A stretch of 39,576 nt of DNA from an uncultured bacterium (GTDB lineage: Bacteria; Planctomycetota; GCA-002687715). Of the stretch, positions 9,154 through 18,070 are shown piece by piece (position 1 is the stretch's first letter; the number at the start of each line of letters is the position of its first letter). Position numbers and translations under genes: made by a program. Under the pieces are notes generated by a model that saw nothing but the letters and a program-made list of their open reading frames with translations, ran no database searches and was not told where the DNA came from. Where the stretch lies: the NCBI GenBank assembly GCA_902826835.1, contig CADEGH010000036.1, positions 1 to 39,576 of the forward strand, written 5' to 3'.

Positions 9154-10586
9154 TGCACCGCACCGCGTGGATCCTCACCGCCGGACTTCTGGGTCTGATC
9201 CCGAGCGGATGCACCGTCGTCGGGCCCGACTACGTTGCGCCGGAGGCTCGATCCCCGGAGGCGTGGCAGGAGTCTTCTCGAGCGACGTTCACCGCGGAAC
9301 ACGCCGCGCTCGCCGCCTGGTGGAACCACTTCCAAGATCCCACTCTCACGCAGCTCATCGAACGAGCCAGCGCGCGCAACCTCGACGTGCGCCGGTCCCT
9401 GATCCGCATCGACGAAGCCCGGTCGCAACTCGGAATCGCCGAGGCCGATCTCTTTCCCACCCTGAGTCACGCGCTTTCCTTCCAGCGGCGCGGCGAGAGT
9501 CGCAATACCGTGTTCGGAGCCTTCTCCCCCGATGCCAACACGTGGAGCGCGGGATTCGATGCCACTTGGGAACTCGACCTGTGGGGCCGCGTACGCCGCT
9601 CCATCGAGGCCAAGGAGGCGGAGTTCGAGGCTTCCATCGAGGACGTGCGCGATGTCTGGGTGATGGTCGCCGCCGAAACCGCGCGGCACTACGTGGTCCT
9701 GCGCGCGAGCCAGGCGCGGCTCGAAGTCGCCCGAGCGAATGTTCGCTTGCAAGAAGAGACCCAGACGCTCGTGCAAGCGCGTTTCGATTCTGGACTGGTG
9801 AGCGAGCGCGATCTCGCCCAGGCCAAAAGCCAAGTAGCGGCGACGAAGTCGCGCGTGCCCGCGCTCGAGGTGATGGCTCGCGAAGCGGAAAACCGCCTGT
9901 GTGTGTTGGTGGGCAGCCCGCCGGGCGAACTCGGAGAGGTGCTCGGCGGCCCCGCACCGATTCCCGTGCCTCCGGCGCAGGTCGCAGTCGGAGTTCCCGC
10001 CGATCTTCTGCGAAGACGGGCCGATCTGCGTCGCTTGGAGCGCGAGTTGGCCGCGGAGACCGCGCGCATCGGGATGGCGGAGGCCGAGCTCTATCCGACG
10101 ATCACGCTCACCGGCAGCCTCGGCGTCGCGGCCGAGGATGCGGGGGATCTCACGGACCGAGGCAGCGGCACCTTCACCTTCGGCCCGAGCCTGCGTTGGA
10201 ACCTCTTCGATTCGGGTCGGTTGCGGCGCCGGGTCGAAGCGCAGGAGGCTCGCACCGAGCAGGCGTGGCTGCGCTGGGAAGCCGGTGTCCTCACCGCGCT
10301 CGAAGAGGCGGAAAACGCCATGACGGCCTTGGTGCAGGAACAGCTTCGCCGCCAAGACCTCCTCACCGCCGCCTCCGAAGCGAGGCGCGCCGTCACCCTC
10401 GCCGAAGCTCAGTACGCCGAGGGGCTTTCGGACTTCCAAGCGGTCGTGGACTCACAGCGCCGCGTGGCGGAGCTCGAGGATCAACAAGCCGAAAGCGAAG
10501 CCGCGGTCGACCTGCACCTGATCCGCTTGTTCAAGGCGTTGGGCGGGGGCTGGGACGGCGGCATCGATCCCACGAAGACGGCGTAG
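9150..10586 (+). CDS. Outer-membrane efflux lipoprotein (TolC/NodT/OprM family)
   Basis: A 478-residue channel subunit that completes the tripartite pump. The N-terminus is a lipoprotein signal ending in LIPSGC, with Cys21 as the likely lipidation site, followed by the family's VVGPDYVAPE opening. Two OEP repeats follow, each with WWNHFQDPTL-like or LRRRADLRRLERELAAE-like segments; the second begins near residue 285. DATWELDLWGRVRR and LRWNLFDSGRLRRRVEAQEA are the characteristic beta-strand/helix joints. The start overlaps the pump's stop by 4 bases. ATG codons at 9150 and 9153 are both possible. Substrate unknown. Confidence 0.94.
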   Translation: MMHRTAWILTAGLLGLIPSGCTVVGPDYVAPEARSPEAWQESSRATFTAEHAALAAWWNHFQDPTLTQLIERASARNLDVRRSLIRIDEARSQLGIAEADLFPTLSHALSFQRRGESRNTVFGAFSPDANTWSAGFDATWELDLWGRVRRSIEAKEAEFEASIEDVRDVWVMVAAETARHYVVLRASQARLEVARANVRLQEETQTLVQARFDSGLVSERDLAQAKSQVAATKSRVPALEVMAREAENRLCVLVGSPPGELGEVLGGPAPIPVPPAQVAVGVPADLLRRRADLRRLERELAAETARIGMAEAELYPTITLTGSLGVAAEDAGDLTDRGSGTFTFGPSLRWNLFDSGRLRRRVEAQEARTEQAWLRWEAGVLTALEEAENAMTALVQEQLRRQDLLTAASEARRAVTLAEAQYAEGLSDFQAVVDSQRRVAELEDQQAESEAAVDLHLIRLFKALGGGWDGGIDPTKTA

Positions 10587-10621
10587 TCAAATCCCGGCCG
10601 CCACCTCATGATGGTCGAGCC

Positions 10622-12130
10622 ATGGCCGAATCCCGGATCCTCGCCATCGACGCCGGTACGACCGGTATTACGGTCACTGCCTACGATCGAAGTTTTCGAC
10701 CCGAGCTCTCCCGCAGCGCGGACTTTGCCCAGCACTACCCGCAAGCGGGATGGGTCGAACACGACGCCTCCGAAATCCGCGACCTCACCCTTCGCCTCGC
10801 CCGTGAGGTTGCCGCCCTGGTCGGTGGGGAGATCCGCGCCGTCGGCATCACGAACCAGCGCGAGACCATCGTCCCCTTCGACGCGGAGTCCGGCGAGCCC
10901 CTCCATCAGGCCATCGTGTGGCAGTGTCGGCGCACCTCCGAGGCCTGTGGGAAGCTCAGGTCAGAGGGCCACGAACCGCTGATCACCGCGCGAACCGGAC
11001 TCGTTCTCGATCCTTACTTCTCCGCCAGCAAGATCGCGTGGCTCCTCGAGCACAGCCCGGCGTGTCGGGCTGCCCAATCCCGCGGAACTTTGCGCGTGGC
11101 CACCATCGATGCCTGGCTCGTCTACGCCCTGACCAAAGGTCGCACGCTCGCCACGGATCCGAGCAACGCTTCGCGCACGCTCCTCTACGACATCGATCAG
11201 CGGAGGTGGGCGCCGGAATTGCTCGCTCTGTTCGGAATCCCGGCCTTTGTGCTGCCGGAGGTTCGGCCGTCGGCCGGCGACTTCGGGACGACCGACGCGA
11301 CTCGCGTGGGGTTCAAAGCGCCCATCACCGGAGTCCTCGGGGACCAGCAGGCGGCACTCTTCGGACACGGCGGTTTTTCCGTCGGCGACGCCAAGAACAC
11401 TTACGGCACCGGCTGCTTCTTGCTCATGAACGCCGGATCAACGCGCCCGGCTGCTTGCCCGGGAGTCCTGACGACACTCGGGGCCGCTCCGGACGGCACT
11501 CCGATCTACGTTCAGGAGGGCGCCGTGTTCGTGGCCGGCGCCGCCGTGCAGTGGCTCCGCGATGGGCTTCGAATAATCCGTAGCGCGGACGAGACCGAGG
11601 CCCTGGCGGCGTCGCTCCCGGACAATGGCGGCGTGTATTTGGTGCCCGCCTTCACCGGCCTCGGGGCTCCGTACTGGGACCCCGACGCCCGAGGGCTGAT
11701 CTGTGGGCTGACCCGCGGGTCCACCTCGGCCCATATCGTGCGCGCGACCTTGGAGTCGATCGCGTACCAGGTTTCCGACCTGGTCCAGCTCATGAACCGG
11801 ACTGGGTCGCACCCAATCGCCAACCTGCGGGTCGACGGCGGCGCCGCCGCCAACGACTGGCTCATGCAGTTCCAAGCCGACCTCCTCCGCGTTTCGGTGC
11901 TGCGCGGCGCTGACCTCGAGGTGACCAGCCGAGGCGCTGCTCTGATCGCCGCGGTCGGCGCCGATCCGAAATTCGATCCCCGAACCCCGGAGCACCGCTC
12001 GCAGACATCACGAAGGTTCGAATCCCAGGGCTCGTCGGCGCACACCAACGTCCTTCTCGAAGGTTGGTCCCGGGCGGTAGCTCGCGCCAGAAGCGGCGGC
12101 TGCGGCCGAGAATCACCGCCTGTTTCTTAG
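10622..12130 (+). CDS. glpK: Glycerol kinase
   Basis: A 502-residue FGGY-family kinase that makes sn-glycerol 3-phosphate from glycerol and ATP in the cytosol; E. coli GlpK has the same length. The reading frame is open far upstream, inside the efflux genes, but the ATG at 10622 gives the normal start (AESRILAIDAGTTGITV, phosphate-binding loop near residues 8-17). Other family motifs are GITNQRET with the glycerol-contact Arg-Glu, IVWQCRRT, GDQQAALFGHGG with the catalytic-type Asp, TYGTGCFLLMN, and the second FGGY signature in GGVYLVPAFTGLGAPYWD. It starts 35 bases after the efflux operon, so it may be co-transcribed. No glpF or glpD is visible. The C-terminal 45 residues diverge from the usual pattern but end in the expected GWSRAVARA. 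Confidence 0.95.
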   Translation: MAESRILAIDAGTTGITVTAYDRSFRPELSRSADFAQHYPQAGWVEHDASEIRDLTLRLAREVAALVGGEIRAVGITNQRETIVPFDAESGEPLHQAIVWQCRRTSEACGKLRSEGHEPLITARTGLVLDPYFSASKIAWLLEHSPACRAAQSRGTLRVATIDAWLVYALTKGRTLATDPSNASRTLLYDIDQRRWAPELLALFGIPAFVLPEVRPSAGDFGTTDATRVGFKAPITGVLGDQQAALFGHGGFSVGDAKNTYGTGCFLLMNAGSTRPAACPGVLTTLGAAPDGTPIYVQEGAVFVAGAAVQWLRDGLRIIRSADETEALAASLPDNGGVYLVPAFTGLGAPYWDPDARGLICGLTRGSTSAHIVRATLESIAYQVSDLVQLMNRTGSHPIANLRVDGGAAANDWLMQFQADLLRVSVLRGADLEVTSRGAALIAAVGADPKFDPRTPEHRSQTSRRFESQGSSAHTNVLLEGWSRAVARARSGGCGRESPPVS

Positions 12131-12233
12131 TTTTGTGCGGTTTCGGACCAGAATCGCCGGGGATTTTCAATGGTGGAGAGGTACCCGTTGGGGCAGAATC
12201 CCTAGTCACCCAACCGGCCTCGGAAGCCCCCCC

Positions 12234-13745
12234 ATGCACAGAATCCTGCCTGCCGCGCTCCTTTCGATGTTCGTCCTCGCCTCGGCCTCCGCTCAGACCC
12301 TCTCGCTCGACAAGTCCGGGGGAGCGATCCCGGGTGTCACGAGTTGGAAGCTGACCGGCCCCGCGGGTGCGCCCTACATCCTCTTGTTCGCCCTGAACGA
12401 ACAGTCGACTCCGATCGGTCCCATCACCCTCGACATCCCTCTCGACTTCATCACGGTGAGCCAAGCCCTCCCCGGCTTCACGGGCGTACTCAATGCGATG
12501 GGGATGGCGACGCCCTCGTTCAGCCTCCCGAACGAGCCGTTGCTCGCCGACCTCGTGATCTCCTGCCAAGCGGTAGCGATCAACGCCGGCAATCCGATCG
12601 TCTCCAACCTGGTGCGCGTGACGCCCGAAGTCGCGGGCACGTTTGCGCCGGCCTTGAACGATCCCACCGTTCCGATCATCGGCGGGACGGTGGCCACCGG
12701 TCCGGGCGGCGAACTCCTGTTCGTCGGTGGTTCCGGACCGGTCGCGCAGCGCTACCTCTCGCGCACCGAAGAATGGGAACTCGCGGGCGCCACCTTCGGC
12801 GTGGGCCTCCTTTCGCAGTCGACCACGCTCGCGGATGGCCGCGTGCTCTTCACCGGCGGACTCGGCCTCGACGGCCAGCCCACCAATGCGGCCGCGCTCT
12901 ATGACCCCATCACCCAAACGACCACGAACCTGACGATGGCCACGGCCCGCGCCGGGCACGGGGCATCGCTGATGGGCAACGGCCGCGTGCTCATCACCGG
13001 CGGATTCTCGATCTTCAATCTCACCGACATCCTCGCCTTCTTCCAGAGCATCACCGGCTCGACCGAGATCTTCGATCCGGTCACCGGCGTGTTCACCGCG
13101 GGCCCGACCTTGCTCGAGCCGCGTGCCCTGCACACCTCCACCTCGGTGACGGGCGGACAGGTGTTCATTGCCGGCGGACTGACGCTGCTCCCAATCGTCA
13201 ACATCCCCACGGTCTCGGCGACTGCGTATCGCTTCAATCCCTCGAACAACAGCTTCGGGTTCCCGTCCTTCTTCAGCGGCGCTCGCTTCCTCCACTCCGC
13301 GGTGGCCCTTTCCAACGGCAAAGTCCTGCTCGTCGGCGGTCTCACGCTTGACCTCTCCGCCTTCCTCACGAGCCTCGATCCGACCCAAATCGTGATCGGC
13401 ACTCGCACCGACGGCCAGGTCTTCTCCCCCGGCATCCTGGGCTTCGGCACCTTCGCCACCGCCAATGGCATGGCGTCCGGACGAGCCGGCGCCGGCGTCG
13501 CCGCCCTCCCGAACGGCAACGCGGTCGTCACCGGCGGATTCACCCTCACCATCGATGTTCCCACCTCGACCTTCGTCGCCGCCCTGAGCGAAACGACCGA
13601 CCGCTTCGTCGGCTCCAACAACACCTTCACCCCCTCGGGCTCCATGGCCGCCGGCCGCGTCTTCCCGGTGATGACCGCCCTCCCCGACGGCACCATCCTG
13701 ATCCTCGGCGGCGGCCCCCTGAACGCCGAGATCTACCAGCCCTGA
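12234..13745 (+). CDS. Secreted Kelch-like beta-propeller protein with N-terminal module B
   Basis: A 503-residue exported protein. The frame opens at 12135, but the ATG at 12234 is chosen because it gives a clean signal peptide (residues 1-21, cleavage after ASA) and follows GGAAG. Residues 22-133 form a beta-rich module ending QAVAI..GNPIVSNLVRV, which resembles the C-terminus of the FG-GAP protein at 34284-35939. From about 150 to the end there are six Kelch/galactose-oxidase-type blades, each with a core such as GGELLFVGG, DGRVLFTGG, NGRVLITGG, GQVFIAGG, NGKVLLVGG, NGNAVVTGG and DGTILILGG. The galactose oxidase active-site Cys-Tyr pair is not evident, so a binding role is more likely than oxidation. 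No anchor is visible. Confidence 0.85.
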   Translation: MHRILPAALLSMFVLASASAQTLSLDKSGGAIPGVTSWKLTGPAGAPYILLFALNEQSTPIGPITLDIPLDFITVSQALPGFTGVLNAMGMATPSFSLPNEPLLADLVISCQAVAINAGNPIVSNLVRVTPEVAGTFAPALNDPTVPIIGGTVATGPGGELLFVGGSGPVAQRYLSRTEEWELAGATFGVGLLSQSTTLADGRVLFTGGLGLDGQPTNAAALYDPITQTTTNLTMATARAGHGASLMGNGRVLITGGFSIFNLTDILAFFQSITGSTEIFDPVTGVFTAGPTLLEPRALHTSTSVTGGQVFIAGGLTLLPIVNIPTVSATAYRFNPSNNSFGFPSFFSGARFLHSAVALSNGKVLLVGGLTLDLSAFLTSLDPTQIVIGTRTDGQVFSPGILGFGTFATANGMASGRAGAGVAALPNGNAVVTGGFTLTIDVPTSTFVAALSETTDRFVGSNNTFTPSGSMAAGRVFPVMTALPDGTILILGGGPLNAEIYQP

Positions 13746-13777
13746 TCACCCTCTCCGCGAGTCCGGCGTGCGGCTGC

Positions 13778-14148
13778 TCAGGCAAAGAGATCGCGGAACT
13801 CCCTCAGCGCGAAGTGCATCTTTGCGAGCGCGCTCTGCATGACGCGGTACGCCTTCCTCTCCGTGATCGCGAGATCCGCGGCGATGAAGGCGATTCGCTC
13901 TGTGCCAAGCAGGCCACGGACGATCAATGCCCGCTCTTCGCGGGACAATTCCTCGGCGAAAGACCTAGCGACTTCTGCTGGGTGGTCTCGTCGCGATACC
14001 CGTACCGCTCGTTGATCTTGTTCAGAGTGGCCTAAACGATGTCCTCGCGATCTGCCAACTGAAACCTGCCGAGAGCGTGATGAGCCAACAGAGCTTTCCG
14101 GAGCGACTCGAATCGCTCTGAAGGGTCTGGGTGGAAAGTGGCGGTCAT
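13778..14148 (-). pseudogene. Broken sigma-70-like HTH regulator gene
   Basis: Reading the minus strand from an ATG at 14146-14148 gives about 38 sensible residues (starting MTATFHPDPSERFESLRKAL) ending in LADREDIV, then a TAG at 14032-14034 where the context suggests a lost Gln codon, then ATLNKINERYGYRDETTQQ. Near 13965-13990 the sensible frame shifts and continues as AEVARSFAEELSREERALIV, then about 45 residues with the IAADLAITERKAYRVMQSAL helix-turn-helix typical of sigma region 4. It ends in a TGA at 13778-13780. Total length is 371 bases, not a multiple of three. One stop plus one frameshift indicates a decayed regulator of about 123 residues. Two sequencing errors are the alternative explanation. 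Confidence 0.6.
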
Positions 14149-14206
14149 ACCCACTGCACTATCCTACGAATCGCGACCAGAGCCCTGAAGCTATGACGTG
14201 GTTGCC

Positions 14207-14220
14207 CCATGAATTCATGG
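14207..14220. repeat. Perfect 14-bp palindrome CCATGAATTCATGG
   Basis: The 14 bases are their own reverse complement and lie in the lower-GC gap between the sigma-like pseudogene and the 99-residue gene. It could be an operator half-site pair, or chance. No second copy was noticed in this window. Confidence 0.35.
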
Positions 14221-14344
14221 TGGCCCCGGTTGCCTTTGTTGGACGTCGGTGGAATTGCTCGGGAGTTGGAATAGATCTTTCTTGTCAAAAACCGCCACCC
14301 CGACCATTTAGTAGATACCGATTCCAAGAACCCGAGGACCTTCG

Positions 14345-14644
14345 ATGATCACTCCAGAGCCCGTCGACCGCTCCCAGCCCACGACCATCCAGGTGCATCC
14401 CGAAGATCGCTGTGCCGCCTTGCTCACGCGAGCGCTCGAGACCGATGGGATTGTCCTGCTGGAATTGCCTGGAGGTCGGCAAGCGATCGTCATGGATTCG
14501 CAGAGCCAACGGGCGCTCCAGCACGCCTTTTCCGACGGCAACCTCGTGCGCGAGTTGAACCAAGGCCTGGCCGACCTCGCAGCCGGCCGCTCAAGGCTCC
14601 TGACCGTCGGGGAGCGCCCCACGCGACCCCTCAACGAAGCCTGA
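14345..14644 (+). CDS. Hypothetical 99-residue protein
   Basis: I do not recognise this gene. It has a good ribosome site (GAGGA, 6 bases before the ATG) and a soluble, acidic product without signal peptide or membrane helix. Residues 16-36 look helical, and GIVLLELPGGRQAIVMD (about 35-51) looks like a two-strand hairpin, followed by helices rich in Ala/Leu. This beta-hairpin-then-helix shape is reminiscent of small antitoxin DNA-binding proteins, but no diagnostic motif is present. It lies in a lower-GC islet beside a broken sigma-like gene. Downstream, an open frame with no start codon (14678-14770) reads WVNRSDWLDLKQYRARFDRA and may be the remains of a second gene. Confidence 0.55.
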   Translation: MITPEPVDRSQPTTIQVHPEDRCAALLTRALETDGIVLLELPGGRQAIVMDSQSQRALQHAFSDGNLVRELNQGLADLAAGRSRLLTVGERPTRPLNEA

Positions 14645-14770
14645 GGGTTTGGCGGTACAAGAGGTGCAAGCCAATGAGCCGACGAGGACGCCCCTTGGGT
14701 CAACCGTTCGGATTGGCTCGACCTGAAGCAGTACCGCGCACGGTTCGACCGCGCCCTGAGCCGAATGAGA

Positions 14771-16237
14771 TCAGGCCGAGTCTCGGACGAACTTCTTCAC
14801 AATTGCAAATTGGGTCGCCGCGAGGAGTTCGCGGGTGCCGAGGGAAAGATCGGGGAACCAGCGATCGAGTTGCTCTTTGGCTTGGAGGGCGTACATCTCG
14901 ACGCCGGTGAGGACACGGGCACCGCGCTCGCGCGCGAGGCGAATCAGGGGCGAAGGACGGGGGCCGTAGGTCACGTCGTAGACAAACTGTTCGGAGGTCA
15001 GAAGCTCGGCCGGCACCGGGAGGGAATCGGGATCACGCGTGCTGCCAATGGGAGTCGCGTTGACAAGGATTCGGGGCGGCACGGACGGCATCGGTACGGC
15101 TTCGATGCCGAACTCTTTAGCGAGCGCCTGTGCCTGTTCGGGTTTGCGGCTGGTCACGGAAGTCGGGCAGCCGTGCTGTTCCAACGCGACGATCGCGGCT
15201 CGCGCCGCCCCGCCCGCGCCGACCACCAACGCCCCTCCGGCGAGGGCTTCGCGACCTCCCCACAGCAGGCCATCTCGGAGCGCCACCACGTCCGTGTTGT
15301 CGGCGATCCATTGCCCACGATCGATGTACAGAGTGTTGGCCGCCCCGACACGTTTGGCCAGCGGCGTCACTTGATCCGCCGCGGACAGCGCCGCGCGCTT
15401 GAAAGGAATCGTGACCGATAGACCGTGGAGGCCCCACGCGAGAAGGAAGGGCTTGAGGGAGAGGGGATCCGAGGTGGCAATCGGCAGGTAAGTCGCGGGG
15501 ATACCGTGCTGTTGGAACAGGCGGTTGAACATCCACGGACCAATGCTGTCCCCGGCTCGGTCGGAAAGCACCCCCAACGCGTACTGGGGTGGTTCGGCCA
15601 CCAGACCCCAGGTTGAGAAGTCGTCGAGGGTCGGGATGTGCGCGAGTCCTTCGGACGCGGTCTGATCCGATGGGGCACGCACGTAAGTCCACGGCGCTTT
15701 GGTCTGGTGGGAAAGCGCCCGCGTGACCGTGCCGGCAATCCCGAGCCCGAGCACGATCAGTCGCCCCGGAGCATCCTGCGCAAGGATGCGCAAATGGATG
15801 AGATCGGCGAGGTTGTGGGCTTTCAGGGCGAGCTTGGCGTAGGCTGCACCTCCGTCCAGGTGCTTGATTGCAGCCCGGCAGGCTTCCGTTCCGCGACCTT
15901 CGAAATCATGCGCCGACACCAAAGTGTGATCCGCGGGCAGCCAAGTCCACCCGGGGCGAACCTCGTACTCGACATCAATGAACGCCGCCCCCGCCGCGAG
16001 GGCTCGGCGGAGGAGATTCTCGCGGTCGGCCTCGGAGCCGCGATAGAGCCCTCGCTCGCTCGGCCGTCGGCAGGTGGCGAGTACCCGCCTCGGAGACTCG
16101 CGGACCAACTCGGGATCGGGCACATCCATCGAGTCGAGGCGGAGTTCGATGAGGCTGTCCGCCGGCAGGGACTGCAGCCGTGCAAAGGCCGCACGAACTC
16201 CTGCCGTCGTCGACTCCGCAACGATCGCCGCGATCAT
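14771..16237 (-). CDS. aroDE: Bifunctional 3-dehydroquinate dehydratase / shikimate dehydrogenase
   Basis: A 488-residue fusion catalysing steps 3 and 4 of the shikimate pathway (3-dehydroquinate to 3-dehydroshikimate to shikimate, NADPH). Residues 1-205 are a type I dehydroquinase: ELRLD at 31-35, general base H110 in SAHDFEGRG and Schiff-base lysine K135 in YAKLA. Residues 215-488 are shikimate dehydrogenase: K280 in GLSVTIPFK, N301 in AANT, D316 in NTD, and the nucleotide loop GAGGAAR (340-346). The shikimate-binding SxS motif reads DSIGP (230-234), so the second Ser is Gly. The frame is open to 16546, but the ATG at 16237 starts at the natural domain edge and overlaps the upstream stop (ATGA). 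Last gene of the ispE operon. Confidence 0.94.
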   Translation of the reverse strand: MIAAIVAESTTAGVRAAFARLQSLPADSLIELRLDSMDVPDPELVRESPRRVLATCRRPSERGLYRGSEADRENLLRRALAAGAAFIDVEYEVRPGWTWLPADHTLVSAHDFEGRGTEACRAAIKHLDGGAAYAKLALKAHNLADLIHLRILAQDAPGRLIVLGLGIAGTVTRALSHQTKAPWTYVRAPSDQTASEGLAHIPTLDDFSTWGLVAEPPQYALGVLSDRAGDSIGPWMFNRLFQQHGIPATYLPIATSDPLSLKPFLLAWGLHGLSVTIPFKRAALSAADQVTPLAKRVGAANTLYIDRGQWIADNTDVVALRDGLLWGGREALAGGALVVGAGGAARAAIVALEQHGCPTSVTSRKPEQAQALAKEFGIEAVPMPSVPPRILVNATPIGSTRDPDSLPVPAELLTSEQFVYDVTYGPRPSPLIRLARERGARVLTGVEMYALQAKEQLDRWFPDLSLGTRELLAATQFAIVKKFVRDSA

Positions 16238-17115
16238 GAAGGCCTCCGATCCGAGAGCCAGGCTCGCACGCGGGCCGCCTCGGTCTCGTGGTTGCCGCGC
16301 TCCGCCAGTCCGGCCAAGAGTTCGAGCAGGCCTGGGTAGAGCGGCATCTCCCTGGGAAAGGCGGCACCAAGGGCGCCTTCGTGCGTCGCGATCGTTCCCG
16401 TATCGCCGCGAGCAACCGCCCCGGTCAGGGCGTGCGCCGTGCCCCTCCTCTCCGCTTGCTGGAGGGTGGTGCCTGCGAGCCGCGCCAAGGAGGTGAGGGC
16501 CAGGCGTTCGTCCAATCCCGCCGCGACCAAAGCCCGCACGCCCCAATCGAACACCGCGAGCATGGCATTGCCCGAGAGCATGGCGCCAGCGTGATAGAGA
16601 GCGCGCGCTGCGACGGGGACCTCGACCGGTTCCCCGCCAATGCGGGCGGCCAAGCTCTCGAGCGATTCCAAGTCTTCAGGGCGGGACTCGGTGGCGATGA
16701 GAGCCCCTTCGAGATCTCCCCGGCCCGGGTCGCGGGTGGGGAACGCGCGCAGCGGATGGAACGCCGCCGTGCGCGGGGTGTGCCCCTCCAACGCCGAAAG
16801 GGCGCCTCTCCCTTTGAGTCCGGATAAATGGAGGACCAACGTGTCGGCGGGGACTCCCACCGCCGCGAGCTCGGCGGCGACACCTTCGATGCGATCGTCG
16901 GGAACACCCACGACCAGAACCGTGTCGGGCCGGAGGGGCGGCAGGCTGGGAGTCCAGGGGACCCCCGCTCCGAGCGCTTCGCGCACCGCGCCGACGGACT
17001 CCTCGCGGCCACCGCTGGTCGCGATCGCTTTGACTCCGGCCCGGCGCCAGAGCACCGAGAGGGAGCAGGCCGCACGCCCGGGTCCGTGAATATGCAAGGC
17101 GGAAGGGAGAGCCAT
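16234..17115 (-). CDS. Rossmann-like plus DUF2520 domain protein
   Basis: A 293-residue cytosolic protein of the family that pairs a ProC-like NAD(P)-binding domain (about residues 1-125) with an all-helical DUF2520 domain (about 130-285). Visible signatures are HIHGPGRAACSL (8-19, the dinucleotide loop in its family-specific form), VLVVGVPDDRI, LVLHLSGL and TAAFHPLRAFP, the last being the hallmark of the family. The biochemical reaction is not known to me; family members are usually annotated only as predicted oxidoreductases. It starts on the last base of the ispE stop (TGATG) and overlaps aroDE by 4 bases, so it is translated with them. Confidence 0.85.
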   Translation of the reverse strand: MALPSALHIHGPGRAACSLSVLWRRAGVKAIATSGGREESVGAVREALGAGVPWTPSLPPLRPDTVLVVGVPDDRIEGVAAELAAVGVPADTLVLHLSGLKGRGALSALEGHTPRTAAFHPLRAFPTRDPGRGDLEGALIATESRPEDLESLESLAARIGGEPVEVPVAARALYHAGAMLSGNAMLAVFDWGVRALVAAGLDERLALTSLARLAGTTLQQAERRGTAHALTGAVARGDTGTIATHEGALGAAFPREMPLYPGLLELLAGLAERGNHETEAARVRAWLSDRRPS

Positions 17116-17981
17116 CAGATTGCCTCCTCCGAAGCGATCGTACTCGCGATCAGGGCGTCCAAACCTGTCGCGCGGCGAATGCTCTCGCCCAGCATGGCCG
17201 CCTCCCTCACGTGGTCGGCTAGGAGATAGAACGCCGATCCGCTGCCCGAGAGGTGAGCCGGTCGGCCCGCCACGGCGTGGAGGCGATCCGCGATGCGCCG
17301 AAGCTCGGGGAAGCGCTCGAAAGCGGCGGATTCCAGGCGATTGAAGATCAGATCATCGGGCGGAAGTTCCCCTCGGGACAGGACTTCTCGCAGCGGCCCC
17401 GATTCTCGACGTGGTCCCTCATGCCTCAACGCCGCGTAGACCTCCTTGGTCGGGGCCGGCGGTGCGCCCAAGACGAGCACGAGCCAGAGAGGCTGCGGGG
17501 CCGAAATTGGCCGAACCTGTTCCCCGCGCCCGGTGCAAAGCGCCGGCCTCCCACGCACGAAGAACGCGGTGTCGCTGCCGACTCGGGCGGCGATCGACTC
17601 CTGGACCTCGACGGGAACTTCCAGGGAATGAAGGGCCAAGACCGCCCGCAGCGCCGCGGCGGCATCGCTGCTACCGGCCCCGAGCCCGGAGCCGGGAGGC
17701 AGGTGCTTTTCGATCTCGATCCGGGCCGCCAGTGGGCGTCCGAAAACCGACTCCGCGGCCCGCACGATGCGATGCGCGAGATTCGCCTCGCCGTTCGGGA
17801 CATCCGCACGATTGGCAACCACGGTCAGCTCCGGCGCGCCTGAAACCCGCAGCCGATCGCCGAGGTCGATCGGAACCATGACGGTTTCGATCTCGTGGAA
17901 TCCGTCGGCACGCTTGCCGACGATGTCCAAGAAGAGGTTGATCTTCGCGGGAGCGAAGTGGGTGTCGGAGGGATGGTTCAT
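17115..17981 (-). CDS. ispE: 4-diphosphocytidyl-2-C-methyl-D-erythritol kinase
   Basis: A 288-residue GHMP kinase that phosphorylates CDP-methylerythritol with ATP in the non-mevalonate isoprenoid pathway. Motifs: FAPAKINLFLDIVGKRADGFH near the N-terminus with the conserved Lys at 13, the ATP loop LPPGSGLGAGSSDAA (about 94-108) with its conserved Asp, and the C-terminal HLSGSGSAFYLL glycine motif. A longer start at 18017 (12 more residues) is possible; the ATG at 17981 leaves the usual short lead before the PAK motif. Neither has a strong ribosome site. It sits 53 or 89 bases after the GT39 gene. Confidence 0.94.
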   Translation of the reverse strand: MNHPSDTHFAPAKINLFLDIVGKRADGFHEIETVMVPIDLGDRLRVSGAPELTVVANRADVPNGEANLAHRIVRAAESVFGRPLAARIEIEKHLPPGSGLGAGSSDAAAALRAVLALHSLEVPVEVQESIAARVGSDTAFFVRGRPALCTGRGEQVRPISAPQPLWLVLVLGAPPAPTKEVYAALRHEGPRRESGPLREVLSRGELPPDDLIFNRLESAAFERFPELRRIADRLHAVAGRPAHLSGSGSAFYLLADHVREAAMLGESIRRATGLDALIASTIASEEAI

Positions 17982-18070
17982 GCGCGTCGCCAAGGGAACC
18001 GAGCCGTCCAAGAGCATAGGGCCGGGGGGGGTCAGGCTCGGCCAGAAGAAATGGGCGACCCGGAGTTGAT

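Noticed and set aside
12030..12050. GGTTCGAATCC, resembling a tRNA T-loop
   Set aside because: It is inside the glpK C-terminus, the flanking bases do not form a T stem, and no cloverleaf can be drawn upstream.
11862..13388. Minus-strand open frame of 508 codons opposite glpK and the Kelch gene
   Set aside because: It crosses two recognised genes and an intergenic gap, is highly charged and repetitive in character, and has no recognisable domain.
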